DNA of 64,000 nt. Origin: Strongylocentrotus purpuratus (lineage: Eukaryota > Echinodermata > Echinoidea > Camarodonta > Strongylocentrotidae). Shown here piece after piece: positions 13,429 to 22,190 of the stretch; position 1 is the first letter of the stretch; every line of letters begins with the position of its first letter. A model generated the notes under the pieces. It saw only the letters and a list, made by a program, of their open reading frames with translations. It searched no databases and was not told where the DNA came from. A program made the position numbers and the translations under genes. Where the stretch lies: the NCBI RefSeq assembly GCF_000002235.5, contig NW_022145539.1, forward strand, positions 1,191,501 through 1,255,500. Direction: 5' to 3'.

Positions 13429-16400
13429 GGGGGGGGGGGGAGGGGGTCCCAACAAAATCGCGACGACTCAGCCAGCTCCTAAATAAGCGGGGGATAAGAG
13501 GACACTTTTTGTTGGGGGTAAGGTCATCTCTTTTAGGTCAGCCATTGGCATAATTTTTATTTTATTTTTTATTTTTATTTTTTAATTAAAAAAAGAAAAA
13601 AGAAAAAAGAAACACAGAGGGGGGTTTGGCTTCAAAATACACACATAACAAAAACTGAAGGGGGGGTTACCCTGTCTAAGCGTTTTAAAGATATAATTAT
13701 CCCGGACACCGGATTCATTCATACGCAAAATGTGCAGCATCTCCATTTTTTGGAGAGTATTCCGACCACATGGTCGCCGTGAGGGCATAAAACAATAACT
13801 ATCACATAGGCTTCGTGCTCCTACAGTGTCCACATTAAATCCTGGGTATGGAGTAGCAAATGTAGATTAAGGCCTTGTCAATGGACATCAGTGCCGTGCC
13901 AGGAGTCAAACCCATGACCCTCGAATTTCCAGTATTGCGCTCAAACCTCTCTACTACGATAGCATGGAAGGAGATAAGGGCATAGGATTGAGTCATTACC
14001 TTTTACCCAAGTTGTTTTTCTGCTCTCCCATCATATTTTATTTTCATTAGACCGATTATTTGGGCTGTACTCCCGTTTCCCTCATAACTGTGACACTGAC
14101 TGCAATGGTATTTTTTTTCACTCAGTAATTTTCAATTTCATATCCTTTTTGTCTTTGTTTCAGAATTTGGACACATTGACTTGCATACCCTTTTAATATA
14201 TATCAAACTGCCAGGTTCTGAATACATGTACTTTTTCGAAAGCTGCACATGTGTGTGGTCCTATGTAGGATATTTGTTTAGTTTGCAAGTCATCCAATTA
14301 AATTTTATTATCTCGTGTTTATTATTACAAAAATCAGGGAGACAGCGGTGGGCCTTTGACCTGTGAGGGTGATGATGGTCGATGGCATCTGGTCGGACTA
14401 ACAAGCTTTGGAGGAGGATGCGCTGAAGAACGCTTGCCCGGCGTCTACACCAGAATCTCAAAGTTCCAGTCATTTATTACAGCTGTGGTTTCAGGAGGTG
14501 AGTACACCTGTGCAGGAGAAACAAGACTTTCAACAACAACAACAACATAAAAAACAATACACGGCAATTTCAAAAGCCTTGTCCACCACCTACTGAAATG
14601 TGCTTGCATTACAATGGCGTATTAAGTTATCCAATTATTTTTTACATGCCATTAAAATTGCTGAGGAGTTGATTCTTTGAAATATTTTGGAATTTTATGG
14701 AGAGGACTTCGGCTAAAGGTTAAACCAATGAATGTATGTGCGACTAGCCAATTGTAACTTTTTGAAGCCTTCTGTTTCCCATTATTGTATTTGATCAACT
14801 GGCCCCTTTGACCGTGAATAATAATGATAATAATAATATTAATAATGTTTCTATATACAATGTTCAAATGCGCATTACGGTTATATTGTTAACAGAAAAG
14901 GAAAGTTTTGAGATAATTTTGAAGGTATTTACAGATAGGTGGTTACAGGTTATAGGTGGTTACATCAGTAGGTTATTCCACAGTTTGGGAGCAGCAGTTG
15001 TAAAGTGAAGTGGCCCTCTGGCCAGCACATCAACCTGTCCTTCGATAGGAGTCCGAATTCTTCCGATTATAAGTTCACAGTAGTCATATTTCAAGGTTCA
15101 ATTTCCGTCTTGAAATTATGGTCTCAAAAATATATTTTTGCGTTATTCATGGATTAAAAAAGAATCATAAGCATTCTGGTTACATTTATATTTCTTCCAG
15201 CAATAACACCGGGTGTTACTGAAATTACCCTTGAGCGTGCCGTCTCAGTGACCATCACTTCTCCAAACTACCCTTCCAACTACAACATCGGCGATAACAT
15301 CGTCTGGAAGGTATCGGCCCCTGTTGGACACAGCGTCAGGCTGGACATCGTCCACATCGCTACCAAATTTAACGCCGACATCTTGTTGGTGGGCGATGGA
15401 CTGACGCCCCTGAGTTACACAGAGCTTGCGAAGCTGACTGGCTATGGGTTAAATTCAACTGTGACGTCACATGACCGCCATATGTGGCTCAAATTCAAGA
15501 GTGACCCCTTTAACACTGACGTTGGATTCATGGCAACACTGAACGCTGTGGATCCGAGAGGTAATAAGGTCGTCTTTGTGTCATTTTGAAACTCTAGGGA
15601 TTTAAAAATCTTCCGAATGATCAGATGATCTTAAAATTATTACACATCAAACATACAATTTCTTATTTTATTCTCGTATGTCTTTTTTATAGGAAAAAAC
15701 ATGCCCGTATTTCTGCCACATTTAGTGTTATCCTTCTTTTCTTTTTTTGGTAACAGATGATAATCCTCTAATCTTAGTGAAGGAGTCTACGGTCCAACAG
15801 CTCCACTCTCCAGACTTTTCTCTTGGTGCAAGCGACAGCGTGCACGAGATTTGGCGGATAATGGCTCCTCAGGATCACAGTGTGAGGGCGCGTTTCGACT
15901 TCTTTAACCTCGCCGACGGTTCTTTGCTTGCCGTGGGCTACGGCTCGAGTCCTTTAAGATCCACAACCCTAGTGGAGTTGACTGGAAGTGAATTGCCGGA
16001 AGATATTACCTCCCCCACTCGAGAATTGTGGTTTAGATTTGTGTCGGATACTGGGGACTCCAGTAGAGCGATCGGTTCGCTTATTGGAAGTGGATTCTTG
16101 GTGAATCTAACAGCAGAAAGGACTGAAGGTGAGATGTGTATTTCTTCTAACATTAAAACATTAATAAACGTATTCGTTAATCTATAGAAACAAACATGGA
16201 AAACTCTTTTAACCTCGAAATACGTTGAAATAGTTTTAAAAGGGAACTTTTATGAAGAAAAAAGCACGACAGTTGATAAATTAACAATAAGAAAAACAAC
16301 TAAAACATAATACCTCTGCGCGACCAATTTGCAAAATTTTGAAACCTATATTGATCTTTATTACGTTATTAAAGTTGTAAAATCAACAAGGTATTTTGCT

Positions 16401-17414
16401 AATATTTGCTAATGCTTATTAATTCTCCACCAAATTACAAAAAAAGTACAAAAAAAGACAATTTAGCCATTTTGATGTGAAAGAATATCAATACTTTCAT
16501 TACTTTTACTGAATGAACGATGCTACTTTCCAGAATGTAACCCTTGCCAGAATGGAGGAACATGGTCAGGCATCCATGGAAGTTTCCAGTGCTTCTGTCC
16601 CGAAGGCTTCAAGGGGGATTACTGTCAAACAGGTATGTCTCCCCCTCATACTTACAATATTAGTTTTTCTTTCTTGTAAATCGCGTATCACATAATGATA
16701 GAACCTCTCTATGCGCTCTTAAGGGATACTCTTTGGATGCTATTACCCCCCTTCTTTAGCTCCGGCAAACATAGGCGCTCGGTGCATTCAAGGAATAAAT
16801 CCTGCCAGGTATCCACTTCCTACACCTTGGTCAAATGTAGATAAATGTCTTGCTTAAGTACAATTGCTCAGCAATAGGCATTCGAAGCCCGTACCTTATG
16901 GTTCACAGTCCGGAAACACCAAATACAACACAACACCTCTGCTAACCGAGCTCTCATAATTTTTCCCTGAATATAAATATATATTTATATATATAATAAT
17001 TTGCAGAAGTACCTTTTTCAAAATTAAGACCAACTTTTTTTGGCAAGAGCACTATACGATTTTGTGTTTGATGCCGTGTATGCTTAATTATGGGTAAGGG
17101 TCTTTTTAAACGTATAGCACTATAAGGATTGACAACATTTTATGCTTGAGTGAGCACTGCCTAATTTCAAAAAGCTCGTAAAAATTGGTCTGCGCAAAAA
17201 TGTTTCAGTCTTGATTTAGAACAAAGTGCTGTTTTCCGAGTTACACTCTCATTGTTTTGTACAGAAATGTTACACAAAGTCTCATTTTTTCTCAAATTGA
17301 CTGTGCAAGGATGACTAATTCACTCAACTCATTTTCAAGGCGTGGAAAGCACCGTTTTATATTTTGTACATATCTCTATTGTGACCTTGTTCTCTTCTCC
17401 AACGTTCAGGTTAG
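2859..17414 (+). CDS. Secreted modular trypsin-like serine protease (EGF-CUB-LDLa-Fz-trypsin-CUB-CUB-EGF), whole gene
   Basis: Fourteen exons (coding 2882-2954, 4555-4644, 5286-5648, 7567-7674, 8218-8336, 8869-9103, 9541-9739, 11449-11717, 13032-13165, 14338-14497, 15201-15560, 15757-16128, 16534-16632, 17410-17414) join in one frame to give 861 residues. Domains: signal peptide 1-~21, EGF-like 25-54, CUB 55-175, LDL receptor A 176-211, Frizzled cysteine-rich domain 212-329, trypsin domain ~350-580, CUB 584-703, CUB 704-827, EGF 828-860. Activation should cut R349|V350. The triad is H394, D439, S533; D527 at the base of the pocket predicts cutting after Lys or Arg. C337 and the catalytic-domain Cys in RPACL probably keep both chains disulphide-linked. 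No transmembrane helix is visible, so it should be secreted. LDLa-Fz-trypsin recalls corin, but CUBs and an EGF after the catalytic domain are unusual. Substrate unknown. Confidence 0.9.
3530..3720 (+). repeat. tRNA-derived SINE fragment in intron 1
   Basis: A polymerase III A-box-like word (GGTGGTAGAGCAG) is followed about 30 bases later by a B box (GGGTTCGAAACC), as in a tRNA head. No acceptor stem closes, so it is not a working tRNA. A tRNA-unrelated body follows to about 3720. Confidence 0.6.
3836..4496 (+). mobile_element. Chimeric TTAA-flanked MITE: family B left part joined to family A right part
   Basis: TTAA lies immediately outside both ends (3832-3835 and 4497-4500). Bases ~3836-3980 match the family seen at 49509-49697 and 61525-61678 (shared words include GGTCACTGACAGGTGG and CATGGGGGACCAATGG). 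From ~3981 onward it matches the 531-bp family seen complete at 56646-57176 and inverted at 38701-39232. The switch occurs near TTTTCTATGTGTCCC. TTAA targets are typical of piggyBac-type elements. No transposase is present. Confidence 0.75.
4555..4644 (+). CDS. Protease exon 2: partial or degenerate EGF-like module
   Basis: Starts after CTGCTCCCAG in the frame set by exon 1 and reads [18 protein letters not shown], the first half of an EGF domain with cysteines 1-3. The only donor in the required phase 1 is GTAGGG at 4645. It excludes a Cys codon immediately downstream, and reading on meets a stop at 4653. The spliced product therefore lacks EGF cysteines 4-6. Either the module is degenerate or a short exon was missed. 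Confidence 0.6.
5178..5270 (+). repeat. (TTA)n microsatellite
   Basis: About 30 uninterrupted TTA/ATT units end 16 bases before the CUB exon at 5286, replacing a normal polypyrimidine tract at this acceptor. The long tyrosine run in one reading frame is only a translation of this repeat. Confidence 0.95.
5286..5648 (+). CDS. Protease exon 3: CUB domain 1
   Basis: One phase 1-1 exon encodes the whole module. Recognisable CUB positions are [30 protein letters not shown] and MWVRFTTD...IGFSL. None of the four cysteines that normally form two CUB disulphides is present. CUB domains usually mediate protein or glycan binding. Confidence 0.9.
5675..5850 (+). repeat. tRNA-derived SINE, family 1
   Basis: Begins GGTGTCGTGGTCTAGTGGAT, has the B-box-like TTCGAGTCCCG, and continues with the family-1 body word CTAATGTCCTTTGGCAAGA. 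Related copies lie at 13670-13985, 16755-16925, 40742-41075, 51706-52345, 55398-55670 and 62845-63052. Confidence 0.8.
6457..7456. mobile_element. ~1-kb element with long subterminal inverted repeats
   Basis: Arms at ~6480-6580 and ~7265-7370 are inverted copies about 105 bases long and roughly 90% alike; shared words include ATATGCGTCGGGCT and GACATCGGCGCGGGCGTCAG. Outside them the ends still resemble each other (TTCTAAAAAAGAGTTG against GTCTTATAAAGAGTTG in reverse complement), followed by GCGATTGAT-type words. The ~700-base middle holds a T/G-rich tract at 6860-6975 and a G run, with no coding sequence. It lies in the intron between the CUB 1 and LDLa exons. Confidence 0.7.
7567..7674 (+). 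CDS. Protease exon 4: LDL receptor class A module
   Basis: Phase 1-1 exon with six cysteines in the LDLa spacing, starting [13 protein letters not shown]. It ends in the calcium-cage region [15 protein letters not shown]. The usual DGSDE is DFSEE here, keeping the acidic residues while losing the Gly. Confidence 0.92.
7891..8120. mobile_element. Palindromic MITE, 230 bp
   Basis: Ends TCCACACACAACAT...CCGTGATTAGG are perfect or near-perfect inverted repeats of about 40 bases. The centre holds a second palindrome, CGTCGTATAACGAAACG facing its reverse complement. Lies in the intron before the Frizzled exons. Confidence 0.85.
8218..8336 (+). CDS. Protease exon 5: Frizzled cysteine-rich domain, first part
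   Basis: Follows TTTTCTCCTACCCAG and opens with [20 protein letters not shown], the first two conserved cysteines and the typical Y-x-L-T-x-FPN segment of a Frizzled domain. Ends in phase 0 before GTAAGC. Confidence 0.9.
8869..9103 (+). CDS. Protease exon 6: Frizzled cysteine-rich domain, second part
   Basis: Phase 0 to 1. Supplies the remaining cysteines ([35 protein letters not shown]), completing a Frizzled fold. In corin-like proteases this domain binds substrate or partners; that role here is inference. Confidence 0.9.
9541..9739 (+). CDS. Protease exon 7: activation peptide and catalytic His
   Basis: After TTTATTCCTCCCCCAG. Contains Cys337 of the propeptide, the activation site YR|VLGG at 349/350 and the catalytic TAAHC (His394). 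Donor GTAAGT splits the Val codon after HC. Confidence 0.93.
9941..10610. mobile_element. Fold-back element, copy 2 (CAGTGCGT ends, 670 bp)
   Basis: Same family as 2170-2801. Exact CAGTGCGTCCCAGAAAAAAC ends face inward, and TA flanks both sides (9939-9940 and 10611-10612), as for Tc1/mariner elements. The inner palindrome GACTTAACTCCGTTTCGTTG is retained with an outer pair built on AACGAATTCGTTTTCACTGG. This copy keeps an inner right-arm segment that copy 1 lacks, and lacks an outer one that copy 1 keeps. Confidence 0.88.
10620..11440. other. Intron sequence without recognised elements
   Basis: Part of the intron between trypsin exons 7 and 8. No exon or clear repeat seen. Confidence 0.45.
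11449..11717 (+). CDS. Protease exon 8: catalytic Asp
   Basis: Reads from [15 protein letters not shown] through YNDIALIRL, whose Asp439 is the catalytic aspartate, to RPACL (the Cys expected to tether the propeptide) and VAGWAT. Phase 2 to 1, donor GTATGC. Confidence 0.93.
11740..11950. repeat. SINE-tail-like and (ATA)n sequence
   Basis: Contains AATTTACATAGCGCAGCC, similar to 54925-54945, and a stretch similar to 26335-26385 (GAAAACAAGTGC...TTGAAGAC). It ends in ATAATGATGATAATG repeats. Probably remnants of a short interspersed repeat. Confidence 0.4.
12832..12905 (-). repeat. SINE family 1 tail, reverse orientation
   Basis: An (AAT)n run followed by ATATAGCGCTTAATACAAAT and GTCTCTAAGCGC, the reverse complement of the 3' end of the SINE at 40742-41075. 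Confidence 0.6.
13032..13165 (+). CDS. Protease exon 9: segment before the catalytic Ser
   Basis: Follows TTAATCTTTCGCAG. Ends with GGIDTCQ, placing Asp527 six residues before the catalytic Ser, the position that sets trypsin-like specificity. Donor GTAACT in phase 0. Confidence 0.92.
13282..13325 (+). repeat. (CTA)n microsatellite
   Basis: Runs of CTACTACTA with one interruption, next to the hAT-like end that follows. Confidence 0.85.
13327..13540 (+). mobile_element. hAT-like end fragment with T and G homopolymers
   Basis: Starts CAGTGGGGTACGCAGGAT, close to the CAGGGGCGTACGCAGG end at 40311, and is followed by T and G runs. The segment AATAAGCGGGGG..AAGAGGACA appears twice about 105 bases apart. 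No matching right terminus was found. Confidence 0.5.
13670..13985 (-). repeat. tRNA-derived SINE, family 1, reverse orientation
   Basis: On the minus strand it has the family-1 head (CGTAGTAGAGAGGTTTGAGC), a CACGGCACTGATGTCCATTG body, and a segment about CACATGGCGACC-type words, like 52200-52270. Sits in the intron before the catalytic-Ser exon. Confidence 0.65.
14338..14497 (+). CDS. Protease exon 10: catalytic Ser and end of the trypsin domain
   Basis: Opens GDSGGPL with Ser533, then [20 protein letters not shown], the normal C-terminal trypsin segment. Phase 0 to 1, donor GTGAGT. Confidence 0.94.
14498..15190. other. Intron between trypsin and CUB 2 exons
   Basis: Contains short (CAA)n and (AAT)n runs. 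No exon or clear transposon seen. Confidence 0.45.
15201..15560 (+). CDS. Protease exon 11: CUB domain 2
   Basis: Phase 1-1 exon after TTTATATTTCTTCCAG. Shows [37 protein letters not shown] and VGFMATL in CUB order. It has no cysteine. Confidence 0.9.
15757..16128 (+). CDS. Protease exon 12: CUB domain 3
   Basis: Phase 1-1 exon, the most divergent [23 protein letters not shown], then [20 protein letters not shown] and GFLVNL. Again no cysteine. It shows a possible N-glycosylation site (NLTAE). Confidence 0.85.
16534..16632 (+). CDS. Protease exon 13: C-terminal EGF module
   Basis: Phase 1-1 exon reading [20 protein letters not shown] and then [13 protein letters not shown]. The EGF order is clear, but the third cysteine is Trp (TGG), leaving five. 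Confidence 0.88.
16755..16925 (-). repeat. tRNA-derived SINE, family 1, reverse orientation
   Basis: The minus strand shows CCGGACTGTGAACCATAAGG, a TTCGAATGCC-like B box, TTATCTACATTTG and GGATTTATTCCTTGAAT, matching the copy at 5675-5850. Confidence 0.7.
17410..17414 (+). CDS. Protease exon 14: terminal Gly and stop
   Basis: A strong acceptor (TGTTCTCTTCTCCAACGTTCAG) is followed in the correct phase by GT-TAG. With the G left by exon 13 this gives Gly then stop. The last exon would thus be almost wholly 3' untranslated. Plausible, but unproven without a transcript. Confidence 0.55.
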
Positions 17415-18500
17415 GACAAGACAAATGGACTCGATACCCTCAAGACATAGCACCAAGAAGAGATAGCTAGACGAGAATATAATCATTCAGTAAGGCAGTG
17501 GTGTAGCGGGGGCCTCTGGCATTACTGGGATGGGCAGTAATTTTATTAGATGGATGTAAGTATAAATTGTCGAGGCTACCTACGGGGGGAACGAGGCAGG
17601 ATACTTTATTTACTTCTTTTCACTTTTCCTTTCCCTTTCTCCCTTTCCTTTTTTTTTTTTGGTATACATCGTGCCCCTTGCATCTACTTCATAGGAGAGA
17701 TTGGTTCTTCAAAGTCATGAAAAAAGATATTTAATACGGGAAACGGGATACATGTGTATATTAAATCTCTCTATTTTGAATATTTACCACGTGACAATGT
17801 GGCAGATCTCTAATTGGCTAAAAATACTGAACCATAACTTCAATGATAATTTTTTTTCACGCTGTTTTTTATAATTGACATTGAATAGAACATATCAAAC
17901 TAGTTTACCAAATTCACATGAGCTACAATGATGAAACTTGGTCAGGATTTTTTATTCAACACTGACGTTCATACAATATATTGCTTTTTCTATTACGGTA
18001 ATGGGGTTTGGTCCTCTCAACAATATGTCAAAACATCTGGAATTTAATAGAAAATATACGAGATAATACCAACATTTTCTATGTTTTTTTTTAAACATAT
18101 CTTTTACAAGGTATATGTGCATTATTATAGATGAAATAAATCAAATGAAATAATGATGTATTCCGGGGCCTACTAAACGCCCCTGTACTTTTTTGTAGCT
18201 CTGCTGGCTTCCAAATACGTCGAATTCCCCTATACTTTTTGTTTGTATTCTCTTATATAAAAATTGTATCTTAAATGTTTCATATTTGTGGTGATAGAGA
18301 AATATTTATAACATATATAAAAAAAAATAGTATCACTTTATGTAGTCTAATACATTCGTCCTGCACTCGTTGTTTTGTTTTTATGTTAAAGTCAGGTGAT
18401 GTTCATCAATACTGGGAAAATTTGATTTTTATAACTTATTTATAGAGAGTAATCTGAAATACGAGTGTGGTGAATGTACACTTCCTCCTTTTACAATTTG
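17415..18500 (+). other. Probable 3' untranslated region of the protease gene and following spacer
   Basis: Noncoding AT-rich sequence. The first canonical poly(A) signal after the stop is AATAAA at 18135-18140. Nothing else recognised. Confidence 0.4.
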
Positions 18501-18504
18501 AATG

Positions 18505-18625
18505 TATATGGTTCATGGTTCATGTCCTTGACTTTGAATCGGGAGGTTGAGGGTTCGAATCTTTGCCGGATGCGTACAATGGCATTTGACTAGGCATTTG
18601 ATCAATACTTGCCTCTCTCGACGTT
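18505..18625 (+). repeat. tRNA-derived SINE head
   Basis: Shows GGTTCATGTCCTTGACTTTG and a B box (GGGTTCGAATC) about 25 bases on, then a short body (GGCATTTGACTAGGCATTTG). No closed acceptor stem, so not a functional tRNA. Confidence 0.55.
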
Positions 18626-18929
18626 ACTATGAACATGGTACATGTACGAGGAAAACGATTACATGTCGTTTTTGCGTTGTTTTTTTTAAACAAAGGCTCA
18701 TATTCACAAGTATGTCGATGACACATGAATGTGTTATCAAGCTTTATTTTTTTGTGTACTGTTGCATATTTAACTATACTCTCGATCTATTTTTCGTTAT
18801 TTCTTGACTTTGACATAACCCCCTTGATCCCTTTTCTTTTTGTTCTTCTTCTTTCCCCTCTGTACATATACAAAATATTCCTACTTGACCTCTGCACTCA
18901 GAGAGCAATAACTCATTGATGTCTCGATT

Positions 18930-19352
18930 TGGTGTCAGCTTGGGTTTGTCCATATTAGATCACCCTCCCGTGGGAGGGTTGATTTTTGCTCATATGATAC
19001 ATATTTTCACACATACGGTGAGTTTGTTAGCTCACCCGGTGTGATGGGGATGTGCGCATCTTCGGGTATACTTGTTGTAGTCATCCATGCTGTGGTCGAT
19101 GCATCGTTGGGTAGTTGTTCTCTGAGAGTATTTTGTAATAGCTTTATTTATTCCATATTTGTTGTTGTATTCATGAATCAGTTATCTTTTTCACATCACA
19201 TGAGGGGGCCTTAACGTATAACAAGCTGTGCTTCAACCAAGGTCTCCTCGTCGTTCTTTATTCTACATTGTACTGTTATGATTATACTCTATTATATTTT
19301 TGCACATGTGTTTTTCTGGAAGACAAATAAACTTGATACTTGATACTTGATA
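18930..19352 (+). mobile_element. 3' end of a non-LTR retrotransposon
   Basis: Noncoding sequence ending AATAAACTTGATAC with three tandem copies of TTGATAC. Short tandem repeats after an AATAAA-like word are typical of CR1/L2-type LINE tails. No coding part remains. Confidence 0.5.
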
Positions 19353-20355
19353 CTATTAGCATGTATAAGGAAAACGATTGCATGTAGTTTTTTAAATATT
19401 TTTAACGAAGGTTCATATTTCAGAATGCTCGTTATTCCTCAAATTCATTCCGAATGTTCATTTTTCCCAAGGTTCGTTGCTCCAAAGTTTCGTAATCCCG
19501 AAAAATGAAAGAGGGCACACAATTCCAGAGGTTCTTAATTCAGGAAAGGTGATAGAATTATAGAACCATATGTAATCTTTGGAATGATGAACCTTTATAT
19601 TTCATTTTCAGAATTATAAACCTTATTAATTTCCCAATTATGAAGCTTAGGAATTACGAACCTTCAGAAAAATAGCCGTCGGAAAAACGCGCGCCATCTC
19701 TCCCCCTAGAAAACCATGATTCTTGTAAGTGATTGAACTTGAGTATCTTCCATTGTGTCCTCTGTGGCAGGACATAAAATCTACATTGGTCACTCTACAC
19801 CCATGGCAAGTGTATAAATGTGTATTACCTTGTAAAATTCTTTCATTCGAACACACAAGTGTGAGCCTATAACGGTTACCGTAGCTAATGCCGGGATACT
19901 TTTACAAGGTAATTTTGTAATGTGATATGCGCCATATAAAACGGAATGGTATCATTGTTGTTATTACTGCGTACCAATGTATTGATATTCCACTTTATTA
20001 TGCCTTTTCAATTGTACTTGTTGAATACTACTTGTTTTTCTTTTCTGGGAAAAAATAAAGCAATTATAAACAGCTGATTACTTTTTTGTCCATTGTTTCA
20101 CGATTACAATATCACAATTTTTGGTATAAAATTATTTAATATATTGTACAGTTTAAATAAAACTGAATGTGGCAACTTAATAGGTAAAGAAGTGGCGATA
20201 TGATATTTTCATGTATAATTCTTTGTGTGCTCAATTATAATACATTAGTTGGATAGGGGAAATGCAAATCGTTCAAAAGTACAGTTTACATTACAGGCGA
20301 TAGGTCTCAGTTTTACCTAAATCCTTAAGGTAAGTCTCAAGACTGAAAGTAAAAC
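19353..20355. other. Intergenic spacer
   Basis: AT-rich. Copies of words such as CGTAATCC and GAATTATGAACCTT suggest worn repeats, but no element could be delimited. Confidence 0.4.
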
Positions 20356-20660
20356 TAAATCCAATCATCATCATCATCATCATTATCATTATCATCGTCA
20401 TCATCACCATCATTATCATTATCATATTATCCTTATTATTATCACTATTAATATTGATATTATTATTATTATTATAGTTATTATTATAATTATAATTTTT
20501 ATTATCATAATCATCATTATCATCATTATTTTTATCATTATCATTACTATTATTATCATTATTATCATTTGTATTACTTTTATTATTATCATTATCATCT
20601 TAATCAATATCAGCATTATCTGCATCAGCATTATCTGCATCGGCATTATCTGCATCAGTA
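20356..20660 (+). repeat. Degenerate (ATC)n/(ATT)n microsatellite
   Basis: Three-base units of ATC, ATT and CAT run almost without break and end in a short GCATTATCTGCATC tandem. Repetitive methionine/isoleucine frames across it are artefacts. Confidence 0.9.
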
Positions 20661-20699
20661 TTATTACTAAAACTATACTGCTAATACATGCGGCTGCTG

Positions 20700-20930
20700 T
20701 TGCTGCTTCTTGCTTTTATTGTTGTTCTTGCTTCTTCTTCTTCTCCTTTTCCTCCTACTTCTTTTTCTCCCTTTCTTCTTCTTCTTCTTCTTCTTCTTCT
20801 TTTTCTTCTTATTCTTCTTCTTCTTCTACTTTTACCCTTTCTTCTTCTTATTCGTCTACTTCATCATCTTCTTCTTATTTTTCGTCCTCTTCTTCTTTTC
20901 TTCTTCATTATCTTCTTCTGAAAATCTCAC
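20700..20930 (+). repeat. Polypyrimidine (CTT)n tract
   Basis: CTT and TTC units with occasional interruptions. Open frames of Leu, Phe or Ser over it are artefacts. Confidence 0.9.
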
Positions 20931-21489
20931 TTCTGCTTCAAGTGTCTTGTCTTTTCTTTCAAATAGTTAATTTATTACATCCAATATTTTATTCTCTGTT
21001 TTAAAATTGAGAAATCTGATACAAACATAGAGATCTACATGTATGTGAGATCTGTGAATAGATGACATAGTCTTGGACTGACGATGTAAAGATGGGTCCA
21101 ATTCCCACTTTTTCATTTGATGCATAAGTTTATCTATTTTGTAACACAGCATTACAAATAAAATGTAGCTCACTTATTTATCGTAGCAACAGGCAGTTGA
21201 TATCTTTAGTATTACGACTTAGCCCAAATTAACTTGCTGCACCTTTACTCAGTAATGTGATTTTGTACAGTAAACAAGGAGTGGCATTGGTATTCTATTA
21301 TTATTCAGAAAAAGATGGATGGTCTATCGATCACATGTCCAGACCATGACCTCGGGAGGAACAATATTTTACAAGTTTATACTTTTAAGAATCCAACTGT
21401 TTTGGGGCCTTGCTTCGCATTAAGGGGTCGGGTATCACTCGTAATGAACTATTTTGATAATTTCCTGAAAATTCTTGCAGAAGTCAGTG
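20931..21489. other. Intergenic spacer
   Basis: No exon, RNA gene or repeat recognised. Confidence 0.4.
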
Positions 21490-21585
21490 TTAAATGACAT
21501 CCTCTTTCACTTTCGTCATTATACAATTGAAGAGAAATGTTGCCATCAATTTGTTTGGGCTCCCAACACTTTAGAGAGGCTTTAA
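21490..21585 (-). repeat. Short TTAA-flanked remnant related to 37374-37756
   Basis: Reverse-complement words AAAGTGTTGGGAGC, TTGATGGCAA and GAAAGAGGATGTCATTT match the arms of the fold-back at 37374-37756. TTAA occurs at both ends (21490-21493, 21582-21585). The rest of the element is missing. Confidence 0.55.
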
Positions 21586-21639
21586 AAAGATTTGATTTGT
21601 ACATGGAATAATTTATTATAGGTTTAAAATCAAGGAGAA

Positions 21640-22190
21640 AGTATGCTTCAGAGAGAAAAATGAAGATAGGGGAGAGGGAGGGGTGAAGGATGGAGAGAAA
21701 GAGAGAAAGAGAGAGAGAGAGAGATTGAAATAGAGGAAAGGTACGGAGAGAGAGAGTGACAAATTGAGATGGAAGTGAGGGACGGAGACAAAGAGAGAGA
21801 GAAATTAAAATAGAGGAAGAGGGACAGATAGTTAGAGAGAGAGGGGGCGTTGAATGGAGAGAGCGTGAGGGAGAGACAGGCGGAAAGGTAGAAAAGGATA
21901 ATATAGGGGAGAGGTGAGAGATGGAGAGAAAGAGAGATAGAGAAATTGAAATAGAGGAAAGGGATGGAAAGAGATTGAGATGGAAGAGAGGGACGGAGAT
22001 AGAGAGAGATATATAGAGAGAGAGAGAGAGGGGGCGTTGAATGGAGAGAGCATGAGGGAGAGAAAGGCGGAAAGGTAGAATGGGATGGGAGGGAGAGAAA
22101 GAGTGAAAGGAAGGGCGGCAGTGGGTGTTAATTTGCAAACATGACGGTGAAGCACAGACATGGGGAGAGAAAGAAGTGTCGGAGACAAAA
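21640..22190 (+). repeat. 550-bp polypurine (GA) tract with an internal ~187-bp duplication
   Basis: Almost pure A/G on this strand. A segment with GGGGGCGTTGAATGG, GAGGGAGAGA and GGCGGAAAGGTAGAA occurs at 21843 and again at 22030. The long Ser/Leu/Pro open frame on the other strand is a shadow of this composition. Confidence 0.9.

Noticed and set aside
20422..20970. Met/Ile-rich, Leu-rich and Phe-rich open frames
   Set aside because: Translations of ATC/ATT and CTT simple repeats; no domain or splice context.
21449..22188. 229- and 118-codon Ser/Leu/Pro open frames on the minus strand
   Set aside because: Long only because the opposite strand is polypurine, so stops are rare; no known domain.
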